Source: Chryseobacterium gleum (lineage in GTDB: Bacteria; Bacteroidota; Bacteroidia; Flavobacteriales_D; Crocinitomicaceae). From it: a stretch of 10,013 bases of DNA. Positions 1-6,847 of this stretch are shown here, piece by piece. The stretch covers positions 1 through 10,013 of the forward strand of contig CAMCQL010000054.1 of assembly GCA_945877005.1 (NCBI GenBank), in the 5' to 3' direction. Below the pieces are notes generated by a model. That model was not told the DNA's origin. It searched no databases and saw only the letters and a program-made list of their open reading frames with translations. The first letter of the stretch is position 1. Each line of letters starts with the position of its first letter. The position numbers and the translations under genes are program-made.

Positions 1-1560
1 TCTAAAGTAAAAAACCTACCTAAATCTGGTGGTATTGAGGTAATGTTGTACCAAAAAGCTGCAATTGGTTCCGGTTTACAAGCAAATAATCCATGGTTGC
101 AAGAATTACCAGATCCAATTACTAAAGTAACATGGGATAATTATATTACGATGAATCCTACCGAAATGGAGGGTACATATGTAACTACATTCGACCAAGA
201 AAATGGGCTTAACCTTGCAAAGGTTACTGTTAATGGTCAGTCTTTAACGTTACCAGTATATCCTACACCAGGACAAACTCCAGGTACAATTGGAATTGCT
301 TTGGGATATGGAAGAGGCGCAAACAATGAGAACATCGGAAATGCTGCTTTTCAAACGAAAGAATATGGCGGACATGATGTAGATGATAAAGGAAATAGAA
401 AACCTATTGGTCAAAATGCTTTCGTTTTTTCTCATATAGAAAATGGAACTATTGCTTACAATGCAACTGCAACTATCGCTAAAGTAGAAGGAATTTATCC
501 TATTGCTGCTACTCAGATTCATCATACTGTAATGGGTCGTCATTCAATTGTTAGAGAGACTACATTAGATATTTTTAGTAAAGGTGAAAAAGAAGCATAC
601 AATCCTGCACATGTTTTAGAGACACATCATGGCCCTGAACATGTAAGTAAGTTTGACTTATGGGAAGCACATCCAGTTGAAAAAATTGGTCATAGATGGG
701 GGATGACAATTGACTTGTCTTCTTGTATCGGATGTGGATCTTGTTTAGTTGCTTGTCAATCTGAAAACAATGTTCCAGTAGTTGGTAAGGATGAGGTGAG
801 AAGAGGCCGTGAGATGCATTGGTTGCGAATAGACCGTTATTTTGCATCTGACGAAGAAGCTACAGTAGGTACAAGAAATAATAAAGAAACTTTTGATTTC
901 GGAAAAGCAGAAATTGCTGCTGTAAATCCAAAAGTGATTCATATGCCAATGCTTTGTCATCATTGTAACCACGCACCATGTGAAACAGTTTGTCCAGTTG
1001 CTGCTACAAATCATAGTAATGAGGGATTAAATCAAATGGCTTACAACAGATGTATTGGTACAAGATATTGTGCAAATAACTGTCCTTATAAAGTAAGACG
1101 TTTCAATTGGTTTAACTATCCATCATATAAGAAATTTACTCAAGTAAATCCAGCTCAAGATGATTTAGGTCGTATGGTATTAAATCCAGACGTTACTGTT
1201 CGTACGAGAGGTGTTATGGAAAAATGTTCATTTTGTGTTCAAAAAATTCAAGCTGGTAAATTGGAAGCTAAAAAAGCTTCAAGACCAGTACAAGATGGGG
1301 ATGTTGTGACAGCATGTGCTGAAGTTTGTCCTACACATGCAATCACAGTGGGCGACTGGAATGATATTCATTCAATGGTTCGTGAGAGCTCTGAGGATAC
1401 ACGTTCCTACCAAGCTCTTGAGGAAGTTGGAGTTAAACCTAACATTTGGTATAAGGTAAAAGTTCGAAATGAAAAAAACGAAGTATTAGAGAAATTACAA
1501 GTTGTTAAAGCTTCAGCACATGCGGATGCTAAACATGGTAAAAATAAAGCTCATCATTAA
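1..1560 (+). CDS. actB: ActB, iron-sulfur subunit of alternative complex III (5'-truncated, C-terminal part)
   Basis: This is the C-terminal 519 codons of the large periplasmic subunit that carries electrons from quinol oxidation towards the c-type hemes. The frame is open to the left edge, so the ATG at 43 is internal, not the true start. Family members of about 1000 residues begin with a Tat signal and a molybdopterin-oxidoreductase-like domain that lacks the cofactor; codons 1 to about 200 here should be the end of that domain. From codon 235 the NrfC/PsrB-like ferredoxin domain shows four cysteine groups: C242/C245/C248/C252, C319/C322/C327/C331, C351/C357/C361 and C409/C412/C439/C443 (window codons). 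The third group has Thr354 where a cysteine is usual, which predicts three [4Fe-4S] clusters and one [3Fe-4S]. The C-terminus is rich in His and Lys. actC follows after 18 bases. Identification is firm; the missing N-terminal half cannot be judged. Confidence 0.95.
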   Translation, partial: SKVKNLPKSGGIEVMLYQKAAIGSGLQANNPWLQELPDPITKVTWDNYITMNPTEMEGTYVTTFDQENGLNLAKVTVNGQSLTLPVYPTPGQTPGTIGIALGYGRGANNENIGNAAFQTKEYGGHDVDDKGNRKPIGQNAFVFSHIENGTIAYNATATIAKVEGIYPIAATQIHHTVMGRHSIVRETTLDIFSKGEKEAYNPAHVLETHHGPEHVSKFDLWEAHPVEKIGHRWGMTIDLSSCIGCGSCLVACQSENNVPVVGKDEVRRGREMHWLRIDRYFASDEEATVGTRNNKETFDFGKAEIAAVNPKVIHMPMLCHHCNHAPCETVCPVAATNHSNEGLNQMAYNRCIGTRYCANNCPYKVRRFNWFNYPSYKKFTQVNPAQDDLGRMVLNPDVTVRTRGVMEKCSFCVQKIQAGKLEAKKASRPVQDGDVVTACAEVCPTHAITVGDWNDIHSMVRESSEDTRSYQALEEVGVKPNIWYKVKVRNEKNEVLEKLQVVKASAHADAKHGKNKAHH

Positions 1561-1578
1561 TCGCTAAAATAAATAGTA

Positions 1579-2997
1579 ATGCATAAGGAATCAGCAATTA
1601 GAGAGCCCCTCATTTTAGGTAATAAGACTTACGGAGACATTACAAGTGATGTTTGTAAACCAATTGAGGATAAGGCACCCAAAATGTGGTACATACTTTT
1701 TGGTATCGCACTTGTCATTGGTTTGTACGGAGTAGGGTGTATTTTTTACTTGTTAGGAACAGGTATTGGTGTCTGGGGTCTTAACAAAACAATTGGTTGG
1801 GCATGGGATATTACCAATTTTGTATGGTGGGTAGGTATTGGTCACGCTGGTACATTGATCTCAGCAGTATTGTTACTGTTTCGTCAAAAGTGGAGAATGG
1901 CAATTAACCGTTCAGCTGAAGCGATGACCATATTTGCTGTATTTATGGCTGGTTTGTTTCCTTTAATTCACATGGGACGTTTGTGGGTAGGTTATTGGAC
2001 TTTACCACTTCCTAATCAATTTGGTTCGTTGTGGGTAAATTTTAATTCACCATTATTATGGGACGTATTTGCAATTTCTACTTACTTATCGGTTTCAGTT
2101 GTTTTCTGGTACATTGGTTTAATTCCTGATTTTGCAACTTTAAGAGATAGAGTAAAACGCCCAATTCCAAAGAAAATGTATTCTATTTTATCATTTGGTT
2201 GGTCAGGTAGAGCAAAAAACTGGAACAGATTTGAATTAGTATCATTAGTATTGGCAGGGTTAGCGACACCGCTAGTTTTCTCTGTGCATTCGATTGTATC
2301 ATTTGACTTTGCTACTTCTGTGATTCCAGGATGGCATACTACCATATTCCCTCCATACTTCGTTGCTGGTGCCGTTTTCTCTGGTTTCGCAATGGTACAA
2401 ACATTGATGTTGGTTATGCGGAAAGCAATGCGTTTAGAGGCTTACATTCATACCCGTCATGTTGAGTATATGAATATTGTAATAATGGTAACTGGTTCAA
2501 TTGTTGGTACTGCTTACATCACAGAGTTATTTATTTCATGGTATTCAGGAGTGGAATATGAAGCATATGCATTTATTAACCGTTTCTCTGGTCCTTATTG
2601 GTGGGCATATTGGTCTATGATGACTTGTAATGTTATTTCACCCCAGTTAATGTGGTTTAAACCTCTTAGAAGAAGTTTATTGTTTACTTTCATTATTTCT
2701 ATTGTTGTAAATATCGGTATGTGGTTTGAACGCTACGTGATTATTGTTTCTTCTATACATAGAGATTATTTACCTTCTTCATGGAGTATGCATTTTCCAA
2801 CTCATATTGATTTAGGTGTTTATGTTGGAACGATTGGGTTATTCTTTGTATTCTTCTTATTGTTTGCAAGATTCTTCCCTGTATTACCAATCGCTGAATT
2901 AAAAACGATTTTAAAATCTTCAGGTGAATCATATAAAAATGCGCCAGATACGCATCATCACTCTGACGAATCACACAATAATAATAATCAACATTAA
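1579..2997 (+). CDS. actC: ActC, NrfD/PsrC-like quinol-binding membrane subunit of alternative complex III
   Basis: ActC is the integral membrane subunit thought to oxidise menaquinol and hand electrons to the ActB clusters. The 472 residues show about ten hydrophobic helices (roughly 35-60, 84-102, 114-134, 158-182, 218-240, 256-280, 297-320, 340-360, 367-392, 412-435), the layout of the NrfD/PsrC family in this complex. Polar residues in or beside helices that could serve the quinol site or proton path include Asp77, His89 (in a GHAG motif), His131, Arg134 and Glu384/Arg385; assigning any one of them is inference. The N-terminal stretch with REPLILG and a KTYGDIT motif is typical of ActC as I recall the family. 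The tail from 455 is His- and Asn-rich (His459-461, 466, 472). The ATG at 1579 has an A/T-rich leader without a Shine-Dalgarno sequence. It lies between actB (18-base gap) and actD (8-base gap). Confidence 0.95.
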   Translation: MHKESAIREPLILGNKTYGDITSDVCKPIEDKAPKMWYILFGIALVIGLYGVGCIFYLLGTGIGVWGLNKTIGWAWDITNFVWWVGIGHAGTLISAVLLLFRQKWRMAINRSAEAMTIFAVFMAGLFPLIHMGRLWVGYWTLPLPNQFGSLWVNFNSPLLWDVFAISTYLSVSVVFWYIGLIPDFATLRDRVKRPIPKKMYSILSFGWSGRAKNWNRFELVSLVLAGLATPLVFSVHSIVSFDFATSVIPGWHTTIFPPYFVAGAVFSGFAMVQTLMLVMRKAMRLEAYIHTRHVEYMNIVIMVTGSIVGTAYITELFISWYSGVEYEAYAFINRFSGPYWWAYWSMMTCNVISPQLMWFKPLRRSLLFTFIISIVVNIGMWFERYVIIVSSIHRDYLPSSWSMHFPTHIDLGVYVGTIGLFFVFFLLFARFFPVLPIAELKTILKSSGESYKNAPDTHHHSDESHNNNNQH

Positions 2998-3005
2998 TTA
3001 GGATC

Positions 3006-3542
3006 ATGGCAGATAAAGTGATTTATGCAATGTATGACGATGACGATGTACTAAAAGATGGTGCAAAGAAATTAGTCTCAAAAGGTGTTAAAGTATCGGA
3101 GGTATTTTCACCATTTCCAATTCACGGAATAGATCCTATCATTGGAGTAAAAAATACGCGTTTAGGTATCATGGCTTTCATGTATGCAATTACTGGAACT
3201 TTGTTAGCTACAATAGGTATGCGTTACTTTATGATAGTTGACTGGCCAATGAACGTTGGTGGTAAACCTAATAATACGTATTTACAAAATATTCTGGCTT
3301 TCATTCCTATTACATTTGAGTTTACAGTATTATGTGCTGCTCATGGTATGGCATTGACATATTTTTTAAGAAATAAAACATTACCAGGTTTACCAGCTCA
3401 AAACCCAGATCCACGTACTACTGATGATAAGTTTGTTATGGAGTTAAGATTGTCTGAAAATTCTAGTTTTACAGAAGAAGAATTAACTGCTTTGTTACAA
3501 ACTACAGGATATGTTGAATTAGATCAAAAAGTGTTAAACTAA
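3006..3542 (+). CDS. actD: ActD, DUF3341-family membrane subunit of alternative complex III
   Basis: This small accessory subunit has 178 residues, the usual size for the family. Residues 1-45 form a soluble N-terminal region starting with VIYAMYDDDDVL, which in DUF3341 proteins folds as a small alpha/beta domain. Two transmembrane helices follow (about 52-72 and 95-120), and the tail is acidic and soluble. The PFPIHGID motif (residues 36-43) just before the first helix is a hallmark of the family as I recall it. No redox cofactor motif is visible, so a structural or proton-path role in the complex is the reasonable reading rather than catalysis. The gene starts 8 bases after actC; an AGGA sits only 2 bases from the ATG, too close to act as a normal ribosome binding site. 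Assignment is secure from sequence and position. Confidence 0.93.
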   Translation: MADKVIYAMYDDDDVLKDGAKKLVSKGVKVSEVFSPFPIHGIDPIIGVKNTRLGIMAFMYAITGTLLATIGMRYFMIVDWPMNVGGKPNNTYLQNILAFIPITFEFTVLCAAHGMALTYFLRNKTLPGLPAQNPDPRTTDDKFVMELRLSENSSFTEEELTALLQTTGYVELDQKVLN

Positions 3543-3570
3543 TTTTAGGTATCTAGAAATTTATTAAGCA

Positions 3571-4335
3571 ATGAATAAAATTTATAAATTAATAGCTAAC
3601 TTATCCGCAGTTGCAGTAACAGGGATGATTTTTGTTTCTTGTACTTCAGATCAGGATAGCTCAGGTTTAGAATACATGCCTGATATGTATCGTTCTCCAG
3701 CAATCGAAGCATATGTAGATTATGGTGAAGTGAGAGGAATGATTAATACTTCTTTAAAGAATAAACAGTCTGCGTTGGTTCCACCTAAAAGAACAATTCC
3801 TTTTGTTGGAACGAACGAAGAAGACGTTCTTTTATCTCTACCTTATCATAGAAAACCATCTGCTGCTTTTGCTTCTACACATGGTTTATATGGTTGGGAT
3901 TTTACTTCAAATCAGACAGCAGATTATGAATACAATGAAGCTGCAAATGATGTGAATCCATTAAAAATTACTCCAGAAAATTCTGAACTAATTTTCAAAA
4001 AAGGAAAAGAGTTATATACAGCGAATTGTATGCATTGTCACGGTGAAAAAGGGGATGGAAACGGCCCTATGGTAACTAGTGGAGCTTATGCTGGTGTACC
4101 AAATTATGCAGATCGTGCAACTTTAGGAGACGGTCAGTTGTTCTACTCTATATATTATGGTAAAGGTGCTATGGGTGCGCATGCTTCTTTAGTTAGTAAA
4201 AAAGAAATTTGGACGTTGGTACATTACATTCGTAAATTCCAAAATGCTGAGTATGGAACTGGTGTTTCAACGAATAAAGAAGAAGACGGTAAGAAAGAGG
4301 AGGATAAGGTTGCAACTGAAAAAGATAAAAAATAA
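3571..4335 (+). CDS. actE: ActE, lipoprotein monoheme cytochrome c subunit of alternative complex III
   Basis: ActE is a periplasmic, membrane-anchored cytochrome c that takes electrons from the iron-sulfur/heme chain and can pass them to the oxidase CuA site. The 254-residue precursor begins with a lipoprotein signal: Lys3/Lys6, a hydrophobic core at 8-22, and a lipobox-like FVSC with Cys24 as the predicted lipidated residue. A conserved segment with EYMPDMYRSPAIEAY (34-48) follows. One heme-binding CMHCH sits at 153-157 (Cys153, Cys156, His157); Met201 in GKGAMGAH is the likely distal ligand, with Met167 as the alternative. The last 20 residues or so are almost all Lys, Glu and Asp, and look disordered. 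One heme is normal for ActE; the pentaheme ActA would be encoded left of the window. Gaps to actD and actF are 28 and 21 bases. Confidence 0.94.
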   Translation: MNKIYKLIANLSAVAVTGMIFVSCTSDQDSSGLEYMPDMYRSPAIEAYVDYGEVRGMINTSLKNKQSALVPPKRTIPFVGTNEEDVLLSLPYHRKPSAAFASTHGLYGWDFTSNQTADYEYNEAANDVNPLKITPENSELIFKKGKELYTANCMHCHGEKGDGNGPMVTSGAYAGVPNYADRATLGDGQLFYSIYYGKGAMGAHASLVSKKEIWTLVHYIRKFQNAEYGTGVSTNKEEDGKKEEDKVATEKDKK

Positions 4336-4356
4336 TAACTATAAAGATTATACAAA

Positions 4357-5553
4357 ATGGATTTCAAAATCACAAAAAACGCTAACATTTTAACGCTAGT
4401 TTTAATAGCTGTTGGATTGTTGTTTACCGGGATTGGTGTTGTCATTGAAGCTGGTCATGATCATGGCCACCATTTAGGACAACGTTTAGCAGGTAATTTA
4501 TTGATTGATAGCTTTTTCTTTTTCGGTATTGGTTTAGGTGCTTTGTTTTTCTTAGCATTACAATATGCTACTGAAACAGGATGGTACGCATCTGTAAAAA
4601 GAGTAATTGAAGCTGTTGCTGGTTTTCTTCCAGTAGGAATAATTCTAATGGTTGTTACTTTATTGATAATTACACTTCAAGACGGAGCACATATTTATTT
4701 ATGGATGGATGAAGAAGTGGTGAAACACGATGAAATTATTCAAGGTAAGTCTGCTTATTTGAATAAAGCTTTTTTCTGGATAAGAACACTTGTTTATTTC
4801 GCTACTTATTACATTTTTTGGAATGGGTTTAAAAAACGTTCATTGTTAGAAGATCAAGTTGGTGGGACAGATATTCACTTTACAAACTATAAAAAAGCAG
4901 CTCTTTTCCTTGTGTTCTTTGCTGTATTTAGTTCTACTTCTTCATGGGATTGGATTATGTCTATTGATGTGCACTGGTTTTCTACATTATTTGGATGGTA
5001 TGTATTTGCAGGTATGTGGTGCTCTACAATGGTAGTATTGGTTACTTTAACTTTATATTTAAAGAAAAACGGCTATTTACCAAATGTAAACGAAAGTCAT
5101 ATTCATGATTTAGGAAAATGGATGTTTGCAATTAGTTTCTTGTGGTCGTATTTGTGGTTTTCACAATTTATGTTGATTTGGTACGCAAATATTGGTGAAG
5201 AGGTAACTTATTACATCACTCGTATTAAAGATTTCAAACTAATGTATTTTGGAATGTTTTTAATCAATTTTGCTTTACCAATGATATTATTGATGTCTAG
5301 AGATGCAAAAAGACATGCTGGTATCTTAACTTTTGTTGGTGCAATTATCTTGTTTGGTCACTGGGTAGATGTTTATATCATGATTATGGCTGGATCTATG
5401 GGTGAAGCTGCTTACATTGGTTTCTTAGAAATTGGGTTGCTTTTAGCTGTTTTAGGTTTATTCTTAAAAATGATTCTTAAAAATTTAACAAAAGCACCTT
5501 TAACTGTTGTAAATCATCCATTCTTGGATGAAAGTTTACATCATGAAATTTAA
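4357..5553 (+). CDS. actF: ActF, second NrfD-like membrane subunit of alternative complex III
   Basis: ActF is a polytopic membrane protein that pairs with ActC in the core of alternative complex III. The 398 residues show about ten hydrophobic helices (roughly 10-30, 47-70, 85-107, 138-157, 181-200, 208-234, 254-276, 297-313, 321-343, 351-373), so it resembles ActC in architecture but is diverged in sequence. A loop after helix 1 carries a His cluster (His34, 36, 38, 39). Helix residues that could line a proton path include Asp51, Glu86, Asp198, Asp204, His335 and Asp338; this is inference from polar residues in hydrophobic surroundings. Catalytic quinol oxidation is usually ascribed to ActC, so ActF is more likely structural and/or proton-conducting. 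The start at 4357 has an A-rich leader (acaaaATG). coxB follows after 37 bases, linking the complex to its oxidase. Confidence 0.93.
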   Translation: MDFKITKNANILTLVLIAVGLLFTGIGVVIEAGHDHGHHLGQRLAGNLLIDSFFFFGIGLGALFFLALQYATETGWYASVKRVIEAVAGFLPVGIILMVVTLLIITLQDGAHIYLWMDEEVVKHDEIIQGKSAYLNKAFFWIRTLVYFATYYIFWNGFKKRSLLEDQVGGTDIHFTNYKKAALFLVFFAVFSSTSSWDWIMSIDVHWFSTLFGWYVFAGMWCSTMVVLVTLTLYLKKNGYLPNVNESHIHDLGKWMFAISFLWSYLWFSQFMLIWYANIGEEVTYYITRIKDFKLMYFGMFLINFALPMILLMSRDAKRHAGILTFVGAIILFGHWVDVYIMIMAGSMGEAAYIGFLEIGLLLAVLGLFLKMILKNLTKAPLTVVNHPFLDESLHHEI

Positions 5554-5590
5554 TAATTGAATAGTTAATTTTTTGAAATAGTATAATAAG

Positions 5591-6826
5591 ATGGGGTCTA
5601 AATTAGTAACAGTAGTAGTAATCGTTTTGGGAGTATTAGCTATCTCTCAATTAGTAAGGTTATATGAACTTTCTTCTAAACTTCGAAATAGAAGAGAAGA
5701 GGATATAACCAACAGGGACAATAAACTGAATGCGAACTTGATGTTAACATTTATGTTTTTGTTTTATGGGTTCTTTATTTATTTAATGTCTACCTATGGT
5801 TGGACTGGACGCGGTGATGCTGCTTCCGTTCATGGTGCTGAAACAGATTGGTTATTAAATTTAAATTTTGTAATCACAATTGCTATGTTTTTCTTAACAA
5901 ATTCATTGTTGTTTATTTATGCATGGAAGTATGTAAGAAAGCCTGGTGTTAAAGCTTACTTTTTCCCTCATAATAACAAACTTGAAATGATTTGGACTAT
6001 TGTTCCTGCTGTAGTATTGGCAGTAATAATTATTTTAGGTTTAAAAGTATGGGGAGATGTAACAGGTACATCTAAGAATGATGCTATTAATGTAGAGCTA
6101 TTTTCAAAACAATTTGACTGGACTGCTAGGTATGCAGGTAAAAATAACAAATTGGGTAAATTTGACTATAAATTAACTACACAAGAAAACGAATTGGCTT
6201 TGTTAACAGAAGCAACATTAGATTCAGCTATTCGTTTTATGGAGTTTGGTAAGGCAGACAGTACAGTTCTTGGTATTAAGTTATTGGAAAGTAAATTAAA
6301 CAACAAGAAAACTATTTTTATTCCTGAAGACAGGGAAAAAATGGAAGTTGATTTAGATCGAAAAACACGTTTATTAAGATTGTTATATCAAATGAAAGCG
6401 CGTTATGATAAAAAGAATGATAATTTAGCTTATGATGATTTTATTCAGAAAGATACCCTACATTTAATGGTAAATCAAGAATATGAGTTAACATTTAGAG
6501 CTAAAGATGTTATTCACTCTGCTTACTTCCCGCATTTGAGAGCTCAAATGAATACGGTTCCAGGTTTAACAACTAGAATGAAATTTATTCCAACCATTAC
6601 AACTGCTGAAATGAGAGAAAGAATGAAAAATTCTTCTTTCAATTATGTTTTAATGTGTAATAAAATTTGTGGAGGTGCACATTATAAAATGAAAATGATT
6701 GTTGTAATAGATTCTCCTTCTAAGTACAAAGCATGGGAGAAATCGAAAACTACATTTAAGGATCAATTTTTAGCAGCACCAGCACCAGCTGTTGCATCTG
6801 ATTCAACTCAATTAGCAACTAATTAA
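5591..6826 (+). CDS. coxB: Cytochrome c oxidase subunit II (CuA subunit), expanded form
   Basis: CoxB receives electrons from a c-type heme at its binuclear CuA centre and passes them to heme a in CoxA. CuA ligands are all present: His309 (in DVIHS), Cys356, Cys360, His364 and Met367. The LEMIWTIVPA motif holds Glu132, matching the Glu at the K-channel entrance. Three things differ from the textbook protein. There are about four transmembrane helices (3-21, 49-66, 88-112, 134-153) instead of two. About 85 extra residues (roughly 203-287, charged and helix-prone) interrupt the cupredoxin domain between LTTQENE and DTLHLMV. The CuA loop reads C-N-K-I-C, with Lys358 where Glu normally helps bind the Mg/Mn site. 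The length, 411 residues, is long for a subunit II without a fused heme c domain, and no CxxCH is present. The tail is Ala/Pro-rich. coxA follows after 21 bases. Confidence 0.95.
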   Translation: MGSKLVTVVVIVLGVLAISQLVRLYELSSKLRNRREEDITNRDNKLNANLMLTFMFLFYGFFIYLMSTYGWTGRGDAASVHGAETDWLLNLNFVITIAMFFLTNSLLFIYAWKYVRKPGVKAYFFPHNNKLEMIWTIVPAVVLAVIIILGLKVWGDVTGTSKNDAINVELFSKQFDWTARYAGKNNKLGKFDYKLTTQENELALLTEATLDSAIRFMEFGKADSTVLGIKLLESKLNNKKTIFIPEDREKMEVDLDRKTRLLRLLYQMKARYDKKNDNLAYDDFIQKDTLHLMVNQEYELTFRAKDVIHSAYFPHLRAQMNTVPGLTTRMKFIPTITTAEMRERMKNSSFNYVLMCNKICGGAHYKMKMIVVIDSPSKYKAWEKSKTTFKDQFLAAPAPAVASDSTQLATN

Positions 6827-6847
6827 TAACAATTTAAAAATAATATA

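Noticed and set aside
43..45. ATG at 43 as the start of a complete 505-residue iron-sulfur protein
   Set aside because: The frame is open back to position 1 and the encoded start lies in the middle of the molybdopterin-like domain; ActB is normally about twice this length.
250..1014. Open frames on the minus strand opposite actB (250-543, 575-847, 745-1014)
   Set aside because: They lie wholly inside a well-supported gene, overlap each other, and their translations are rich in Ser, Ile and His, as expected from reverse complements of coding sequence. No family resemblance.
3000..3005. AGGA just before actD as a Shine-Dalgarno site
   Set aside because: Only two bases separate it from the ATG, too short for normal pairing, and no other gene in the operon uses such a site.
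2082..3007. Minus-strand open frames opposite actC (2082-2345 and 2753-3007)
   Set aside because: Shadows of actC; no domain, no promoter or leader of their own.
3640..3660. Surface-export signal on ActE from the Asp-containing residues after the lipobox Cys (CTSDQD)
   Set aside because: It weakly resembles Bacteroidetes lipoprotein export signals, but ActE must stay at the inner membrane complex, so the likeness is probably chance.
5554..5590. Internal promoter or hairpin in the 37-base gap between actF and coxB
   Set aside because: The T-rich TTTTTTG there does not give a TAnnTTTG match, and the partial inverted repeat AATTGAATAGTTAATT is imperfect and only A/T paired.
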